Source: Lachnospiraceae bacterium
GTDB taxonomy: Bacteria > Bacillota > Clostridia > Lachnospirales > Lachnospiraceae
NCBI GenBank assembly: GCA_910575565.1
Contig: CAJTFL010000007.1
Coordinates: 1-64,000 of the forward strand
Length of the DNA stretch: 64,000 nucleotides
Reading direction: 5' to 3'
Made by a program: the position numbers and the translations under genes. This document shows positions 8,029 to 17,693 of this stretch, one piece after another (within the stretch, counting starts at the first letter, position 1; the number at the start of each line of letters is the position of its first letter). The notes beneath the pieces are model-generated. The model was not told the origin of the DNA, searched no databases, and saw nothing but the letters and a program-made list of their open reading frames with translations.

Positions 8029-8322
8029 TTATGAGTGGAGGAAAGCCCCAAGGCTGCCGGCCCACTCGCCGGCCAGCTCCACCAGGAGCATGGCGGAGAA
8101 CTGGAGCGCCACACAGACCGCCTCCACACCGAACAGGATCGCCACATTCAGCCATTCCCGGACGCACACCTGATAGATGCCGCAGGCCAGCACTACCAGC
8201 ATGAACAGCCCGACCACATAGGCGGAGAGGTTGGACGCCAGCTTACCGATGATATGGAGCGTGTAGAGCGCCAGCATCACGGGGAGCGCCAGCAGTTTCA
8301 AAGGGAGTTTCAGAAGCCTCAT
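8029..8322 (-). CDS. Small integral membrane protein of the ICE
   Basis: The 97-residue protein has three to four hydrophobic stretches, including LALPVMLALYTLHII, VVGLFMLVVLACGI and VAILFGVEAVCVAL. It should span the membrane several times. AAAGGAC precedes the ATG. It lies between mobC and the relaxase, so a role in docking the relaxosome at the membrane is possible. I recognise no named family. Confidence 0.7.
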   Translation of the reverse strand: MRLLKLPLKLLALPVMLALYTLHIIGKLASNLSAYVVGLFMLVVLACGIYQVCVREWLNVAILFGVEAVCVALQFSAMLLVELAGEWAGSLGAFLHS

Positions 8323-8357
8323 ATCGTATCCCGTCCTTTCCTGCTTTCTGAGTACAG

Positions 8358-8430
8358 TTTACCGCGCCGGACGGCGATCCGGCAAGGATGCCGTCTATGT
8401 AGCGGGCGCAGATCGCTCCGCGCCCTTTTG
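8358..8430. other. Candidate origin of transfer (oriT)
   Basis: The spacer downstream of mobC has two inverted repeats: GCCGGA...TCCGGC (8366-8383) and GGGCGC...GCGCCC (8404-8425). Between them, on the minus strand, lies GGCATCCTTGCC, similar to the ATCCTG core nicked by IncP-type (MOBP) relaxases. The placement beside mobC and on the relaxase transcript fits. It is prediction only; the hairpin array at 5360-5575 is the competing site. Confidence 0.4.
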
Positions 8431-8453
8431 CAAAACTTTTGAAGCCCCAGCCG

Positions 8454-8783
8454 CTATCGGATATTGGCAAGGCAGGCAAGGGACTGTCTGGACAGCTCCC
8501 ATATCTCATCCAGCCGGGAGCGCAGGTCCTCAATGTCGGCGGCGTAGACGCTCCCAGTCTCATTCGCCCTTTTCGCATACTGGTTCAGGTTGGTGCTGCA
8601 CCGCTGGAGCAGGACGATGAGCTGGCGCACATCCGTCAAGTCCAGCCTCACACAGATACCGTCCAAAGCCATCTTGCGGACATAGGCGCTCATGTTCAGG
8701 ATGCCGGCCTCCTCCATCTTGGAACGGATACGCTCCTTATCTTCGGGGGAGATACGCACCTTCAGTTCCACCTCTTTCTTCAT
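8454..8783 (-). CDS. mobC: MobC-type relaxosome accessory protein
   Basis: The 109-residue protein begins MKKEVELKVRISPEDKERI, a ribbon-helix-helix-type DNA-binding start, and has the MobC signature LLQRCSTNLNQYAKRAN at about residues 58-74. MobC proteins bind next to nic and help open the duplex for the relaxase. Its start overlaps the stop of the giant helicase gene by four bases (ATGA), so the two are probably translationally coupled. Confidence 0.9.
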   Translation of the reverse strand: MKKEVELKVRISPEDKERIRSKMEEAGILNMSAYVRKMALDGICVRLDLTDVRQLIVLLQRCSTNLNQYAKRANETGSVYAADIEDLRSRLDEIWELSRQSLACLANIR

Positions 8784-11700
8784 CCTCGCTCCGGCTCCTT
8801 TCCGGGCTTTTTGTCCGGGGGTATCTCCGCCGCCCGTTTTTTCAGGTCCTCCAGGACGGAGGGCCGCTCACCCCCGCCGACTTCTCGCACAGGAAGGTCC
8901 TGCTCACCGACCTCCGCCTCGTCCTGGGAGATGCTCTCGTCCATGCTCAGGGCGGCGTCCAGCTCCGCAAGCCTCGCGCTCTTTTCGGCAAGCTCCGCCT
9001 CCTGGGGGAAGGGCTTCGTCAATTCCACCTGTGCGGCGGACTGCTGGTTCCGCAGGTTCTCCAACTGTTCCCGCCCCCGCTCCAGCCGTTCAGGGATACC
9101 GGCCAGGGCGTTGTCCAGCCGGGTCAGGTTGCCCCTGGCGTCCGTCCCCAGGCTGACACGGTGGCTCATCTCGCCCTTCAAGGTGATCTGGAACTGCTTC
9201 TCAAAGGTGTTGTAGGAAAGCTCCATCTGGAAGCCCCGGTAGCTGCCGATGGGGATGCCCTCGGTGCTTTTGATCTCCTTGCACAGGGCAAGGATGGCGT
9301 CCCCGGCGTCCGCCTTTTCCGCGTAATGCCTGCCGCCGACCTCCATCCCCACAAAGCCCTCCTCCGGGAGCGGGTGTGCCTCCACCGTTTTCATGTCCGC
9401 CTCAAAGCCACGGTTGCGGCTCTGCTGTGCCTCGATCTCGGCGGGGAAGTATTTCAAAAGCTGGTCCTCCAGCCGGAAGTGCTTGCTCTGGTAGTCGGCC
9501 CGGAGGACTTTCAGCTTCGCCACATCCACGTCAAGGTCCATCTTCTCCCGGATCAGCGGATTGCCGGCGCACAGGGCCTTGATCTCCGCATAGGAGAGCG
9601 CCTGCTCGTCCACATCGTCACAGCTTCGGACGGGGGACTTGCTCGTCATGATCTGGCTGATGAATTTCTGCTTGTTCTCCAAAGTCTGGTAGAGGTAGGC
9701 GTCAAAGGTCCCCTCCGTTACATACTGGAATATCTGCACCTGTTTGTTGCGGTTGCCCTGCCGGATGATGCGCCCGTTGCGCTGGGTCATGTCGGCGGGG
9801 CGCCAGCCCACATCCAGGTGGTGGACGGCCACAAGGCGGTCCTGCACATTGGTCCCGGCACCCATCTTCTGGGTGGAGCCGAGCAGGACGCGCACCTCCC
9901 CGGTCCGCACCTTGCCGAACAGCTCCTTCTTCTTCGCCTCGGTGTCGGCGTCATGGATAAAGGCGATCTCCTCACGGGGGACGCCAGCCGCCACCAGCTT
10001 GTCCCGGATGTCCTCGTAGACATTGAAAGTCCCGTCCCCCTTGGGCGTGGACAGGTCGCAGAACAACAACTGGGTCAGCTTGTCCGCCTGCCCCTCCTCC
10101 CAGATGCGGCGGACATTCTGGACGCAGGCGTTCAGCTTGCTGCCCTGGTCATCGGGCAGGAGCGGGTTCATCAGCCGCTGGTCGAGGCCGATCTTGCGCC
10201 CGTCCGAGGTGATCTTGAGCATATTATCGACCGAGGGGTCCACGCTGCCCCCGTGGACGGCGGCGGCCCGTTCGGACAGGTCGGCCACCATCTCCTTCTG
10301 TATCTCCGAGGGCTGCACCACCACGGTCTCAAACTTTGCCTCCGGCACAGGGAGGTGGAGCTGGTCGGCGGTCTTGATGTCAGCGACCTCCTTGAACATA
10401 CTCATCAGCTCCGGGAGGTTGAAGAACTTGGCAAACCTCGTCCGTGCCCGGTAGCCCGTCCCCTCCGGGGCCAGCTCAATGGCCGTGGTGGTCTCGCCGA
10501 AGGTGGAGGCCCACTGGTCGAAATGGGTCAGCCCCTTTTGCCGGAGCGTACCATGCTGCAGGTAGCGCATCATGGTGTAAAGCTCTGTCATACTGTTCGA
10601 GACAGGGGTGCCCGTGGCAAAGACCGTACCCTTCCCGCCGGTCAGCTCGTCCATATACTGACACTTCATGAACATATCCGAGGACTTCTGCGCCTCGGAG
10701 GTGGAAAGCCCCGCCACATTCCGCATTTTCGTGTAGAGGAACAAATTTTTGAACGCATGAGCCTCGTCCACGAACAGCCGGTCAACGCCCAACTGCTCAA
10801 AGGTTATCACATCGTCCTTGCGCTCTGTGGCTTGCAGCTTCTCCATCCGGGCCTCCAGCGATCTGCGGGTCTTTTCCAACTGCTTGATGGTGAAGCTCTC
10901 GCCCCGCATGGCCTTCATCTCCGCTATGGCGTCGGTGATCTCGTCTATCTGCTCCTGCAAGATGCGCTCCTGCCGCTCGGCGGATATGGGTATCTTCTCG
11001 AACTGCGAGTGGCCGATGATAACGGCGTCATAGTCCCCGGTCGCTATCCTCGCACAGAATTTCTTGCGGTTGGCCGTCTCAAAATCCTTCTTGGAGGCCA
11101 CCAGTATCTTCGCGCTGGGGTAGAGCCGCAGAAACTCGCTGGCCCACTGGAGGGTCAGGTGGTTCGGCACGACAAAGAGGGACTTCTGGCACAGTCCCAG
11201 CCGCTTCGCCTCCATAGCCGAGGCCGCCATCTCAAAGGTCTTGCCCGCGCCCACTTCATGCGCCAGCAGGGTGTTCCCGCCGTAAAGCACATGGGCGATG
11301 GCCCCCCGCTGGTGTTCCCGCAGGGTGATGTCCGGGTTCATGCCGCCCAGGACGATGTGGCTCCCGTCATACTCACGGGGGCGGGTGGAGTTGAACAGCT
11401 CGTTGTAGGTCCTGACTAAATCCTCCCGCCGCCTGGGGTCACGCCACACCCAGTCCCGGAAAGCGTCCTTGATGGCCTGCTGCTTCTGCTGGGCAAGGGT
11501 GGTCTCCTTTTTGTTCAGCACCCGCTTTGGTTTCCCGTCCGCGTCCTCGATGGTGTCATAGATGCGGATGTCCCGGAGGTTCAGGGTGTCCTCCAAAATA
11601 CGGTAGGCGCTGGCCCGGTCTGTGCCGTAGGTCATATAGGCCATGACATCGTGCCGCCCCGTGGCGTTCTTGCCCGTGACCTGCCACTCGGCGGTGGAGG

Positions 11701-14700
11701 GGGAATACTTCACCTGGATCGCGTTCCGAAGCCGCCACGGGGTGTCAAAGGTCTCCTCCATGAACTGCTGGATATAGTCCTTGTCGATCCAGGTCGCCCC
11801 CAGGCGCACATCAATTTCAGAGGCGTCCAGGTCTTTGGGCTGCGCCTGTTCCAGCGCCGTCACATTGATGGCGTAGGCAGGGTCAGTGGCCGCCGCCATC
11901 CTCGCCACCATCAGCTTGTCCCGGACATTGCCGGAGAGGTAGTCGTCAGCGGTGTGCCAGCCCCGGAGGGGGTCGTCCGCCACAGCCTCACGGGGGTCAC
12001 GGAAGATCACGCCTTGCAATTCCTCGGTGATGCGCCCGTACTCTCCGGGCGTCCCCAGCAGCTCGGACATGAGCCGCAGATCGACCCTGCCCCGCTCCCC
12101 GATGGAGACCGCCAGCGCCTCGCTGGGCGTGTCCACGCTGGTGATATGCCGCTCCGGGCGGATGGTCCTCTTGGTGAACATATCCGCCTTGCTCTCCAGC
12201 CGCCCGTCCTCGTCAATATTCTCAAGGGAGCAGAGCAGATAATAGGAGGAGTCCTCGTCAAATACCCTTGCGTTGGCGCTGGAGTTGATGGTCCCGAACT
12301 TTGCGTAAAAGGCGTCGTAAGCGGCGTTCAATTCCGCCTGCTTCGCCTGGATGTCCTCATCCGGGTAGTCCTCAAGCTGGTACTGGATCAGGTCGTTCAC
12401 GATCTGCCGCAGGCCGATCATCCCGGCTACGCGCCCTTTTGCCGTGTCGCTCAGCTCCACGGGCTTCATGACGCTGTTCTCCCGGAAATAGACCTCCCCG
12501 TCCACCAGGGCATAGGAGAAGTTCTTCACATCCGGGCCGGCGGGAATGGCGCCCCGCTCCGCTGCCTCATCAGCGATGTCCGCCTCCACCTCCGCCGCCT
12601 GATAAGTGCCTTGGATATGGGAGACGGCCTCCCGGAGCTGTTCCGCAAGGTCGGCGCCGGGGGTGGGAGCAACGGTGCATTCCTTCCGCCCGTACTGTGT
12701 GCTTTCGGTCGTCAGCTCGCCCAGCACCATCGACCGGTGGTCCACAAAGTAGCTGTTGAGGGTGAGGCCCTCCGGGGTCTGCCCCAGGTGTACCCAGTCC
12801 GGCTCGATGTCGATAGGGCGGTCCCGCTTTTGCAGAAACAGGATGTCTGACACCACCTCCGTCCCGGCGTTGGCCTTGAATGTGTTGTTGGGCAGGCGGA
12901 TCGCCCCCAGCAGCTCCGCCCGCTGTGCGATATACTTCCGGGCGTCGGGGCTTTTGGCGTCCATCGTGTAGCGGCTGGTGACAAGGGCCACCACGCCCCC
13001 CGGACGCACCTGGTCGAGGGCTTTTGCGAAGAAATAGTTGTGGATGGAGAAGCCCAGCTTGTTATAGGGCTTGTCGTTCACCTTGTAGTCGCCGAAGGGT
13101 ACGTTGCCGACACAGAGGTCGAAGAAGTCCCGCCTGTCGGTGGTCTGGAAACCGGCCACCTTGATGTCCGCCTCCGGGTACAGCTTCTGGGCGATGCGCC
13201 CGGTGATGGAGTCCAGCTCTACACCGTAGAGGCGGCTTCCCGCCATGCTGTCAGGGAGCAGGCCGAAGAAATTGCCCACGCCCATCGAGGGTTCCAGGAT
13301 GTTGCCGGTGGTAAAGCCCATATTGCCCACAGCCTCATAGATGGCCTTGATGACGGTGGGGCTGGTATAGTGGGCGTTCAGGGTGGACGCTCTGGCGGCG
13401 GCGTATTCCTCCGGGGAGAGGGCGGCGTACAGTTCCCGGAACTCGCCTGCCCAGCTATCCTTTTTCTCGTCAAAGGCGTCCGCCAGCCCGCCCCAGCCCA
13501 CATAGCGGGAGAGGACCTCCTGCTCCTCCGGGGTGGCGTCCCTGCCGTCAAACTCCAGTTCATGCAAGAGGTTGATGGCGTCCATGTTTGCCCGGAACTT
13601 CGCCTTGGGGCCGCCCTCGCCCAGATGGTCGTCTGTGATGCGGAAGTTATGGGCGGCGGGCTGTACGGGTGACTGCTCCGGCTGTTCCTGTTCCGGCTCC
13701 CCGAAATGTAGCCGTTCAACGACCACATCAAAGGGCAGGCCGTTCTTGTCGCCGGGGTAGACGGTCTCGGCGGTGGTTATGATAGTCGGTTCAGGCTCCA
13801 ACTTCGGTGCAGTTTGCTCTAAAGCCGGTCCTGCATCTAACTTGTGCGCGTTTTGCGCCCAAGTTGGGTCCGGGTGGAGAACCGATTGGACCTGTTCCCG
13901 CAGTCCGGGGGTATCTTTCAGTTCGGCCCCGTCAATGAACGCATACGCCTCGTCCCATGTCTTGAAGGAAGTGGGATACCCGCCTGTCAGGTCTCCCGCC
14001 CGGAAGATGAGGGGATCCAGGGCGGTGCTGGAAAGCGGGTCATAGAAAAATCCTGCCGTCTGCATGGCATCCACGATACGCCGCTGTCCAGGCTCCAGTG
14101 CGGCAATGGCCGTTTCCGTCCTGCTCTGATAGTCTGCCGCCCATTTTTCAGCATCCGCAAAGGGACTTTCTTCCTCATTAGCCGTATGATCGGGCTGTCG
14201 GGTCCCGACCTTAACATCGGGCAGATGCTTCGCATTACGCTCGTCCGCCAGCCGTTGCCCTTTCGCATACTCCCTCAGAAAAGCAGGGAGATCAGACTCG
14301 TTACGGTAGACGACCCAAGTACCTCCGTTTAAGCCTTGTCCATCACTTCCCCAAATTCTGTGATAGTCCGGGTGTTCAGCCATGAACGCCTCAACCTGAG
14401 CGGTTTCGTAGTCGTAAAAGTAGCGGAAGTATTCGCTGTTGCCGCGGGGATCATCCTGTTCCGCGCTCACTTCCGGGGCAAACAGATGGGCGTTGCGCTC
14501 ATCCGCCCAGAGCATCCGCTCCAGCCGTTCCTTGCTCTCGGAGCGGAGGATGGGGTAGGACTGTGCGGGGTCACGGAGCTGGACATCGAACAGGCCGATC
14601 CCCTCCACGATATAGGGGGTGTCCTCCAGATAGACGGTATCGCCCACCTGATAGGCCGGCTCTTTTGCGCTGTCCTCCGCCGTTTCCGGGGGCGTGGGTA

Positions 14701-17446
14701 CTGCATCTTCCCGCACATCCTCCGGGGTCTCGTCCTCCGGCATCTGCCTCGCCCCCGCATCAAGGACAGGCTCTGCGTGGACTTCCTCCATGACCTTCTC
14801 AGCCTTGGGTCGGTGTGAGCGGAGCGCCGCCTCCGCCTCCTCCAAAGACGCAAAGCCGCCAGCCGTAGCCATAGCGGAGCGGCCCTGCTCATTGTACCCG
14901 TAGTGGTTGTAGAACTGCCCGTTGGGGTACTGCTGGATGACGATGGCCTCATCGCCGTTGCGGTAGCTGGCAACAGTCTGTACCGTCTCCTTCGGCTGGG
15001 CGTCCCGGATGTGTCCTGTCCGCAGGCTATGCTCGAACATCTCCCGGTCCATGAACACCTGGTCCCGCCCCGGCTCGTCAGGATAGACATAGAACACATC
15101 CCCATCCGTCACGCCCGTCAGGACGATCTCCTTCTCCCCCTCCTCAGAGTAGAGGGTGAACGGGTCCCCGATGCCATATTTCAGGGGCGGCAGCTTTGCC
15201 TCCTCCGTTTTGAGCCAGTCGGCGGCCTCCCGCCTTGCGACATCCTCCTTGACCTGGAGCAGATAGTCCTCGGCCTGCCACTCGCTGGTGAACTCCTCGG
15301 AGACGCCCTCCGGGTCAACATATATCTCATCCCGGATGTCATCCCAGACGGCATAGCCGCCCTCGGTCTCGATCAGGAAGAACCGCTCCGGGGCGGCAAG
15401 GTCGCCCGCCTCTGCCAGTCGTGCCGCCTGTGCCAGCATCTCATGCTCATGTGATGCCCCGGCAGTCATCTCCGGCGTGGACTCCAGCATTTCATAGATC
15501 CTGTCAAGCAGGTTTTGGCGGAAACGGTCATGGTATTCCGGGGCGTCGAAGTACAGGCGCATAAAGGCGGGGTCCTGGACGGTGAGCGCCGCCCGGTCGA
15601 TGGCCCGGAGTCCCTCCATCGTGGCGGTCTCCCGGTCATTGTTGCGGTAGGCGTTCCGAAACGCCGTATCGTCCAGGAGGGCATCTGCGATGACAGGAAA
15701 ATACCGCTCATAGATCTCCTCCGGGGTAGACGGGAAGCTGTGTCCGGGTGCAGGGAGGGGGATGCCGCCAAAAGCGGAATAGTCCCGCTCCATATCAGCA
15801 TAACGCACCTTTTCCGATGCTCTCAGGTAGTGGCCGCCCTCGATCCATTCTCCGATCCTCTGCTCCACCTCAGACCAGCGCAGGCGGACTTCCGTTCCCT
15901 GGTCGGCGTTGCGGACCACCAGCCCTTGGGGGCGGTACTGGATATTGCCGTGGGTCCCGTCAAAAAACTGCCAGCCGCGTCCGCCGTCTGTCCCATACTC
16001 GTTTTTCAGGTACTCGGTACGGTCTGCGGGGGTGCTGTCACCGGCATAGAGGACGGCGATACGCAGCTTGCTGTCATGATGGCCGGAGCCGTTACGCAGG
16101 ATGCGCTCGATCTCCTCATCGGAGATAGCCAAGGCGGGGGCGGGCGGCTCTGCCGGGGGCTGCTCCTCTTTGGGCATAGCAAAGGCGGAGGGCTTTTCGC
16201 TCTCCGCCTGCCGGTCTATCATTGTGATCTGTTCCATCTCGGAGGGGAACAGCCCCTCCAGCGTCAGTTGTTGATAAGCTCCGCCGTCACGATCTCCTCC
16301 GCCTGTGCTTTCAGGGCGTTCATGTGGCGCACCCAGTCCATCTGCCGGGTCTTTTTGTCCGGCGCCGGGTCCGCCGCCAGCAGCTCCTCCATCAACTGCT
16401 TCATCCGGGCGGTGGCCGTCTCCTGCACCTCCCACAGGTGCGGGAACAGCTTCCCGGTCAGCGTCAGGTGGTTGTAGAGGAGCTTGTTGTTCTCCTCCAG
16501 ATACGCCCGCCGCATCCTGCCGTACTTGCCCAGCGGACGGTCCTCCATCTCCTCCAGCCTGATGTCCGGGATCAGGTAATCCCCGGCCTTCGTGTAAGTC
16601 AGCTCTGTCATTTTTCCGGCTCCTTTCCTCCGTTTGTTCAACCTGTTTCTTCCTCTCGTAGGTGCGGATCGCCCGCTCGACCTCACGGAACACCTGGGAA
16701 GATGTCTCGCTGACCGCCGTACCCAGCACATTGGACGCCGCCTGGGTATTGAAGTCGAACACATCCATGAAATCTTCCGGCTCAAAACAGCTCTCCGGGT
16801 CCTCCACACAGCGGGAGCAGAGCATATACTTGATGCTGGTCTCCGCCGCCCTCCGAAAGGACACTCCTACGTTGAACTCATCATACCCGTAGAGGAAGGA
16901 ATCGTCAACGATGCCGAGGATGCTGTCCTTGTTCTCCTCCCAATACTCGGCGGCGAGGCGGGAGGCGATGGTTTCAAGCTGTTCATCCAGCCCCGCGCCG
17001 GCCCCCACGCCGTAGGCCCGCTCCAGCGCGTCCTGCACAGCGGGGACATATTCCTCACGCATGGACCAGAGGTTGACCGGGCGGGAGTTCTCCCGTTCCC
17101 CGGTGTCCGACACATCGAACACATAGCGCAGCTTCGGGCGGCTGCCCGTGTTGTCCACCAGGGCGATGCCCTTGGACCCCCGGCGCACATAGCGGCGCAT
17201 GGTCTTGTTCCACAGGTCGTACTCGGCGCAGGCCGTGGCGTCCGGGCGCTGCTTGTAGATCATGAGCTGCTCGTTGTAGGGGTATTTGTAGAGCCGGGCC
17301 GCAGTGGTAAGGAAGGCTGTCCACTGCTCCCGGCTCCCTGTCACTTGTCTGGCGGCTTCTTCCGCCATCTGGGTGTAGTAGGCGGCTTTCGAGGGGAACG
17401 GTATCACCGCCGCCCCGTCCGACCGTAAAGGCTCGTTCAATGCCAT
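8780..17446 (-). CDS. Giant polyvalent protein: N6-methylase plus SNF2 helicase
   Basis: The 2888-residue protein has several parts. Residues 1-270 resemble ArdC-type antirestriction N-termini (YNEQLMIYKQRPDATACAEY). Residues about 279-394 are a Gly/Pro/Asp-rich linker that is the alternate-frame reading of tnpV. The middle holds LPD/YodL-like segments (VEGIGLFDVQLRD near 949). A SAM-dependent methylase follows near 1390-1450 (LEPSMGVGNFFG, then NVPFGDY in place of NPPF). The SNF2-type helicase has Walker A HEVGAGKT near 2065, DEAH near 2227 and RNGRIIRQGN near 2560. The C-terminus is coiled coil. Such proteins are thought to protect or remodel incoming element DNA. Whether the methylase is active with NVPF is unknown. 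Confidence 0.9.
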   Translation of the reverse strand: MALNEPLRSDGAAVIPFPSKAAYYTQMAEEAARQVTGSREQWTAFLTTAARLYKYPYNEQLMIYKQRPDATACAEYDLWNKTMRRYVRRGSKGIALVDNTGSRPKLRYVFDVSDTGERENSRPVNLWSMREEYVPAVQDALERAYGVGAGAGLDEQLETIASRLAAEYWEENKDSILGIVDDSFLYGYDEFNVGVSFRRAAETSIKYMLCSRCVEDPESCFEPEDFMDVFDFNTQAASNVLGTAVSETSSQVFREVERAIRTYERKKQVEQTEERSRKNDRADLHEGRGLPDPGHQAGGDGGPSAGQVRQDAAGVSGGEQQAPLQPPDADREAVPAPVGGAGDGHRPDEAVDGGAAGGGPGAGQKDPADGLGAPHERPESTGGGDRDGGAYQQLTLEGLFPSEMEQITMIDRQAESEKPSAFAMPKEEQPPAEPPAPALAISDEEIERILRNGSGHHDSKLRIAVLYAGDSTPADRTEYLKNEYGTDGGRGWQFFDGTHGNIQYRPQGLVVRNADQGTEVRLRWSEVEQRIGEWIEGGHYLRASEKVRYADMERDYSAFGGIPLPAPGHSFPSTPEEIYERYFPVIADALLDDTAFRNAYRNNDRETATMEGLRAIDRAALTVQDPAFMRLYFDAPEYHDRFRQNLLDRIYEMLESTPEMTAGASHEHEMLAQAARLAEAGDLAAPERFFLIETEGGYAVWDDIRDEIYVDPEGVSEEFTSEWQAEDYLLQVKEDVARREAADWLKTEEAKLPPLKYGIGDPFTLYSEEGEKEIVLTGVTDGDVFYVYPDEPGRDQVFMDREMFEHSLRTGHIRDAQPKETVQTVASYRNGDEAIVIQQYPNGQFYNHYGYNEQGRSAMATAGGFASLEEAEAALRSHRPKAEKVMEEVHAEPVLDAGARQMPEDETPEDVREDAVPTPPETAEDSAKEPAYQVGDTVYLEDTPYIVEGIGLFDVQLRDPAQSYPILRSESKERLERMLWADERNAHLFAPEVSAEQDDPRGNSEYFRYFYDYETAQVEAFMAEHPDYHRIWGSDGQGLNGGTWVVYRNESDLPAFLREYAKGQRLADERNAKHLPDVKVGTRQPDHTANEEESPFADAEKWAADYQSRTETAIAALEPGQRRIVDAMQTAGFFYDPLSSTALDPLIFRAGDLTGGYPTSFKTWDEAYAFIDGAELKDTPGLREQVQSVLHPDPTWAQNAHKLDAGPALEQTAPKLEPEPTIITTAETVYPGDKNGLPFDVVVERLHFGEPEQEQPEQSPVQPAAHNFRITDDHLGEGGPKAKFRANMDAINLLHELEFDGRDATPEEQEVLSRYVGWGGLADAFDEKKDSWAGEFRELYAALSPEEYAAARASTLNAHYTSPTVIKAIYEAVGNMGFTTGNILEPSMGVGNFFGLLPDSMAGSRLYGVELDSITGRIAQKLYPEADIKVAGFQTTDRRDFFDLCVGNVPFGDYKVNDKPYNKLGFSIHNYFFAKALDQVRPGGVVALVTSRYTMDAKSPDARKYIAQRAELLGAIRLPNNTFKANAGTEVVSDILFLQKRDRPIDIEPDWVHLGQTPEGLTLNSYFVDHRSMVLGELTTESTQYGRKECTVAPTPGADLAEQLREAVSHIQGTYQAAEVEADIADEAAERGAIPAGPDVKNFSYALVDGEVYFRENSVMKPVELSDTAKGRVAGMIGLRQIVNDLIQYQLEDYPDEDIQAKQAELNAAYDAFYAKFGTINSSANARVFDEDSSYYLLCSLENIDEDGRLESKADMFTKRTIRPERHITSVDTPSEALAVSIGERGRVDLRLMSELLGTPGEYGRITEELQGVIFRDPREAVADDPLRGWHTADDYLSGNVRDKLMVARMAAATDPAYAINVTALEQAQPKDLDASEIDVRLGATWIDKDYIQQFMEETFDTPWRLRNAIQVKYSPSTAEWQVTGKNATGRHDVMAYMTYGTDRASAYRILEDTLNLRDIRIYDTIEDADGKPKRVLNKKETTLAQQKQQAIKDAFRDWVWRDPRRREDLVRTYNELFNSTRPREYDGSHIVLGGMNPDITLREHQRGAIAHVLYGGNTLLAHEVGAGKTFEMAASAMEAKRLGLCQKSLFVVPNHLTLQWASEFLRLYPSAKILVASKKDFETANRKKFCARIATGDYDAVIIGHSQFEKIPISAERQERILQEQIDEITDAIAEMKAMRGESFTIKQLEKTRRSLEARMEKLQATERKDDVITFEQLGVDRLFVDEAHAFKNLFLYTKMRNVAGLSTSEAQKSSDMFMKCQYMDELTGGKGTVFATGTPVSNSMTELYTMMRYLQHGTLRQKGLTHFDQWASTFGETTTAIELAPEGTGYRARTRFAKFFNLPELMSMFKEVADIKTADQLHLPVPEAKFETVVVQPSEIQKEMVADLSERAAAVHGGSVDPSVDNMLKITSDGRKIGLDQRLMNPLLPDDQGSKLNACVQNVRRIWEEGQADKLTQLLFCDLSTPKGDGTFNVYEDIRDKLVAAGVPREEIAFIHDADTEAKKKELFGKVRTGEVRVLLGSTQKMGAGTNVQDRLVAVHHLDVGWRPADMTQRNGRIIRQGNRNKQVQIFQYVTEGTFDAYLYQTLENKQKFISQIMTSKSPVRSCDDVDEQALSYAEIKALCAGNPLIREKMDLDVDVAKLKVLRADYQSKHFRLEDQLLKYFPAEIEAQQSRNRGFEADMKTVEAHPLPEEGFVGMEVGGRHYAEKADAGDAILALCKEIKSTEGIPIGSYRGFQMELSYNTFEKQFQITLKGEMSHRVSLGTDARGNLTRLDNALAGIPERLERGREQLENLRNQQSAAQVELTKPFPQEAELAEKSARLAELDAALSMDESISQDEAEVGEQDLPVREVGGGERPSVLEDLKKRAAEIPPDKKPGKEPERG
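16264..16611 (-). CDS. tnpV: TnpV-like protein, overprinted inside the helicase gene
   Basis: This 115-residue protein (MTELTYTKAGDYLIPDI, LGKYGRMRRAYLEENNKLL, MDWVRHMNALKAQAEEIV) matches the TnpV family of clostridial mobile elements. It lies wholly within the giant helicase frame, on the same strand in another phase. AAAGGAG lies about ten bases before its ATG. In the overlap its own frame looks like a normal protein, whereas the helicase frame reads as low-complexity Gly/Pro/Arg/Asp. TnpV function is not established. Confidence 0.85.
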   Translation of the reverse strand: MTELTYTKAGDYLIPDIRLEEMEDRPLGKYGRMRRAYLEENNKLLYNHLTLTGKLFPHLWEVQETATARMKQLMEELLAADPAPDKKTRQMDWVRHMNALKAQAEEIVTAELINN

Positions 17447-17483
17447 AGGTTGCCTCCGTTTCTTTCAGATTTGAGTGCGCGGG

Positions 17484-17693
17484 TCAGATGTCCGGGTACA
17501 GGTCCAGGCTGTCAAACTCCCCGTCCGTCATGCCCTCCAGCTTTTCCAGGACACTTTTGGAGAGACGGCCCAGCCGCCGCTCCGAGGTCGTAAGCTGGAG
17601 GCGCATGGCCTCCAGCTCCGCCACCAGCCCCGCCCGTGTGCCGGGGTTGTAGAGCATCATCATGATCCGCTCGTCCCGTGTAAAGTCCTTCAT
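17484..17693 (-). CDS. Transposon-transfer assisting protein (TTRAP-like)
   Basis: The 69-residue protein (FTRDERIMMMLYNPGTRAGL ... LEKLEGMTDGEFDSLDL) fits the short TTRAP family found beside ICE helicases. It is mostly helical. Its start overlaps the stop of the upstream YodL-like gene by four bases, so it belongs to the same operon. The biochemical role is not known. Confidence 0.7.
   Translation of the reverse strand: MKDFTRDERIMMMLYNPGTRAGLVAELEAMRLQLTTSERRLGRLSKSVLEKLEGMTDGEFDSLDLYPDI

Noticed and set aside
8243..8578. 111-residue minus-strand frame over the mobC 3' end
   Set aside because: It overlaps mobC in another phase and runs through the candidate oriT repeats; no domain is visible.
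9161..11419. 752-residue plus-strand open frame
   Set aside because: It lies antisense to the helicase domain, has no ribosome site and reads as Leu/Gly/His/Pro-rich filler; it is a shadow of a GC-rich gene.
11651..12850. 399-residue plus-strand open frame
   Set aside because: It is antisense to the methylase part of the giant gene, without protein-like composition.
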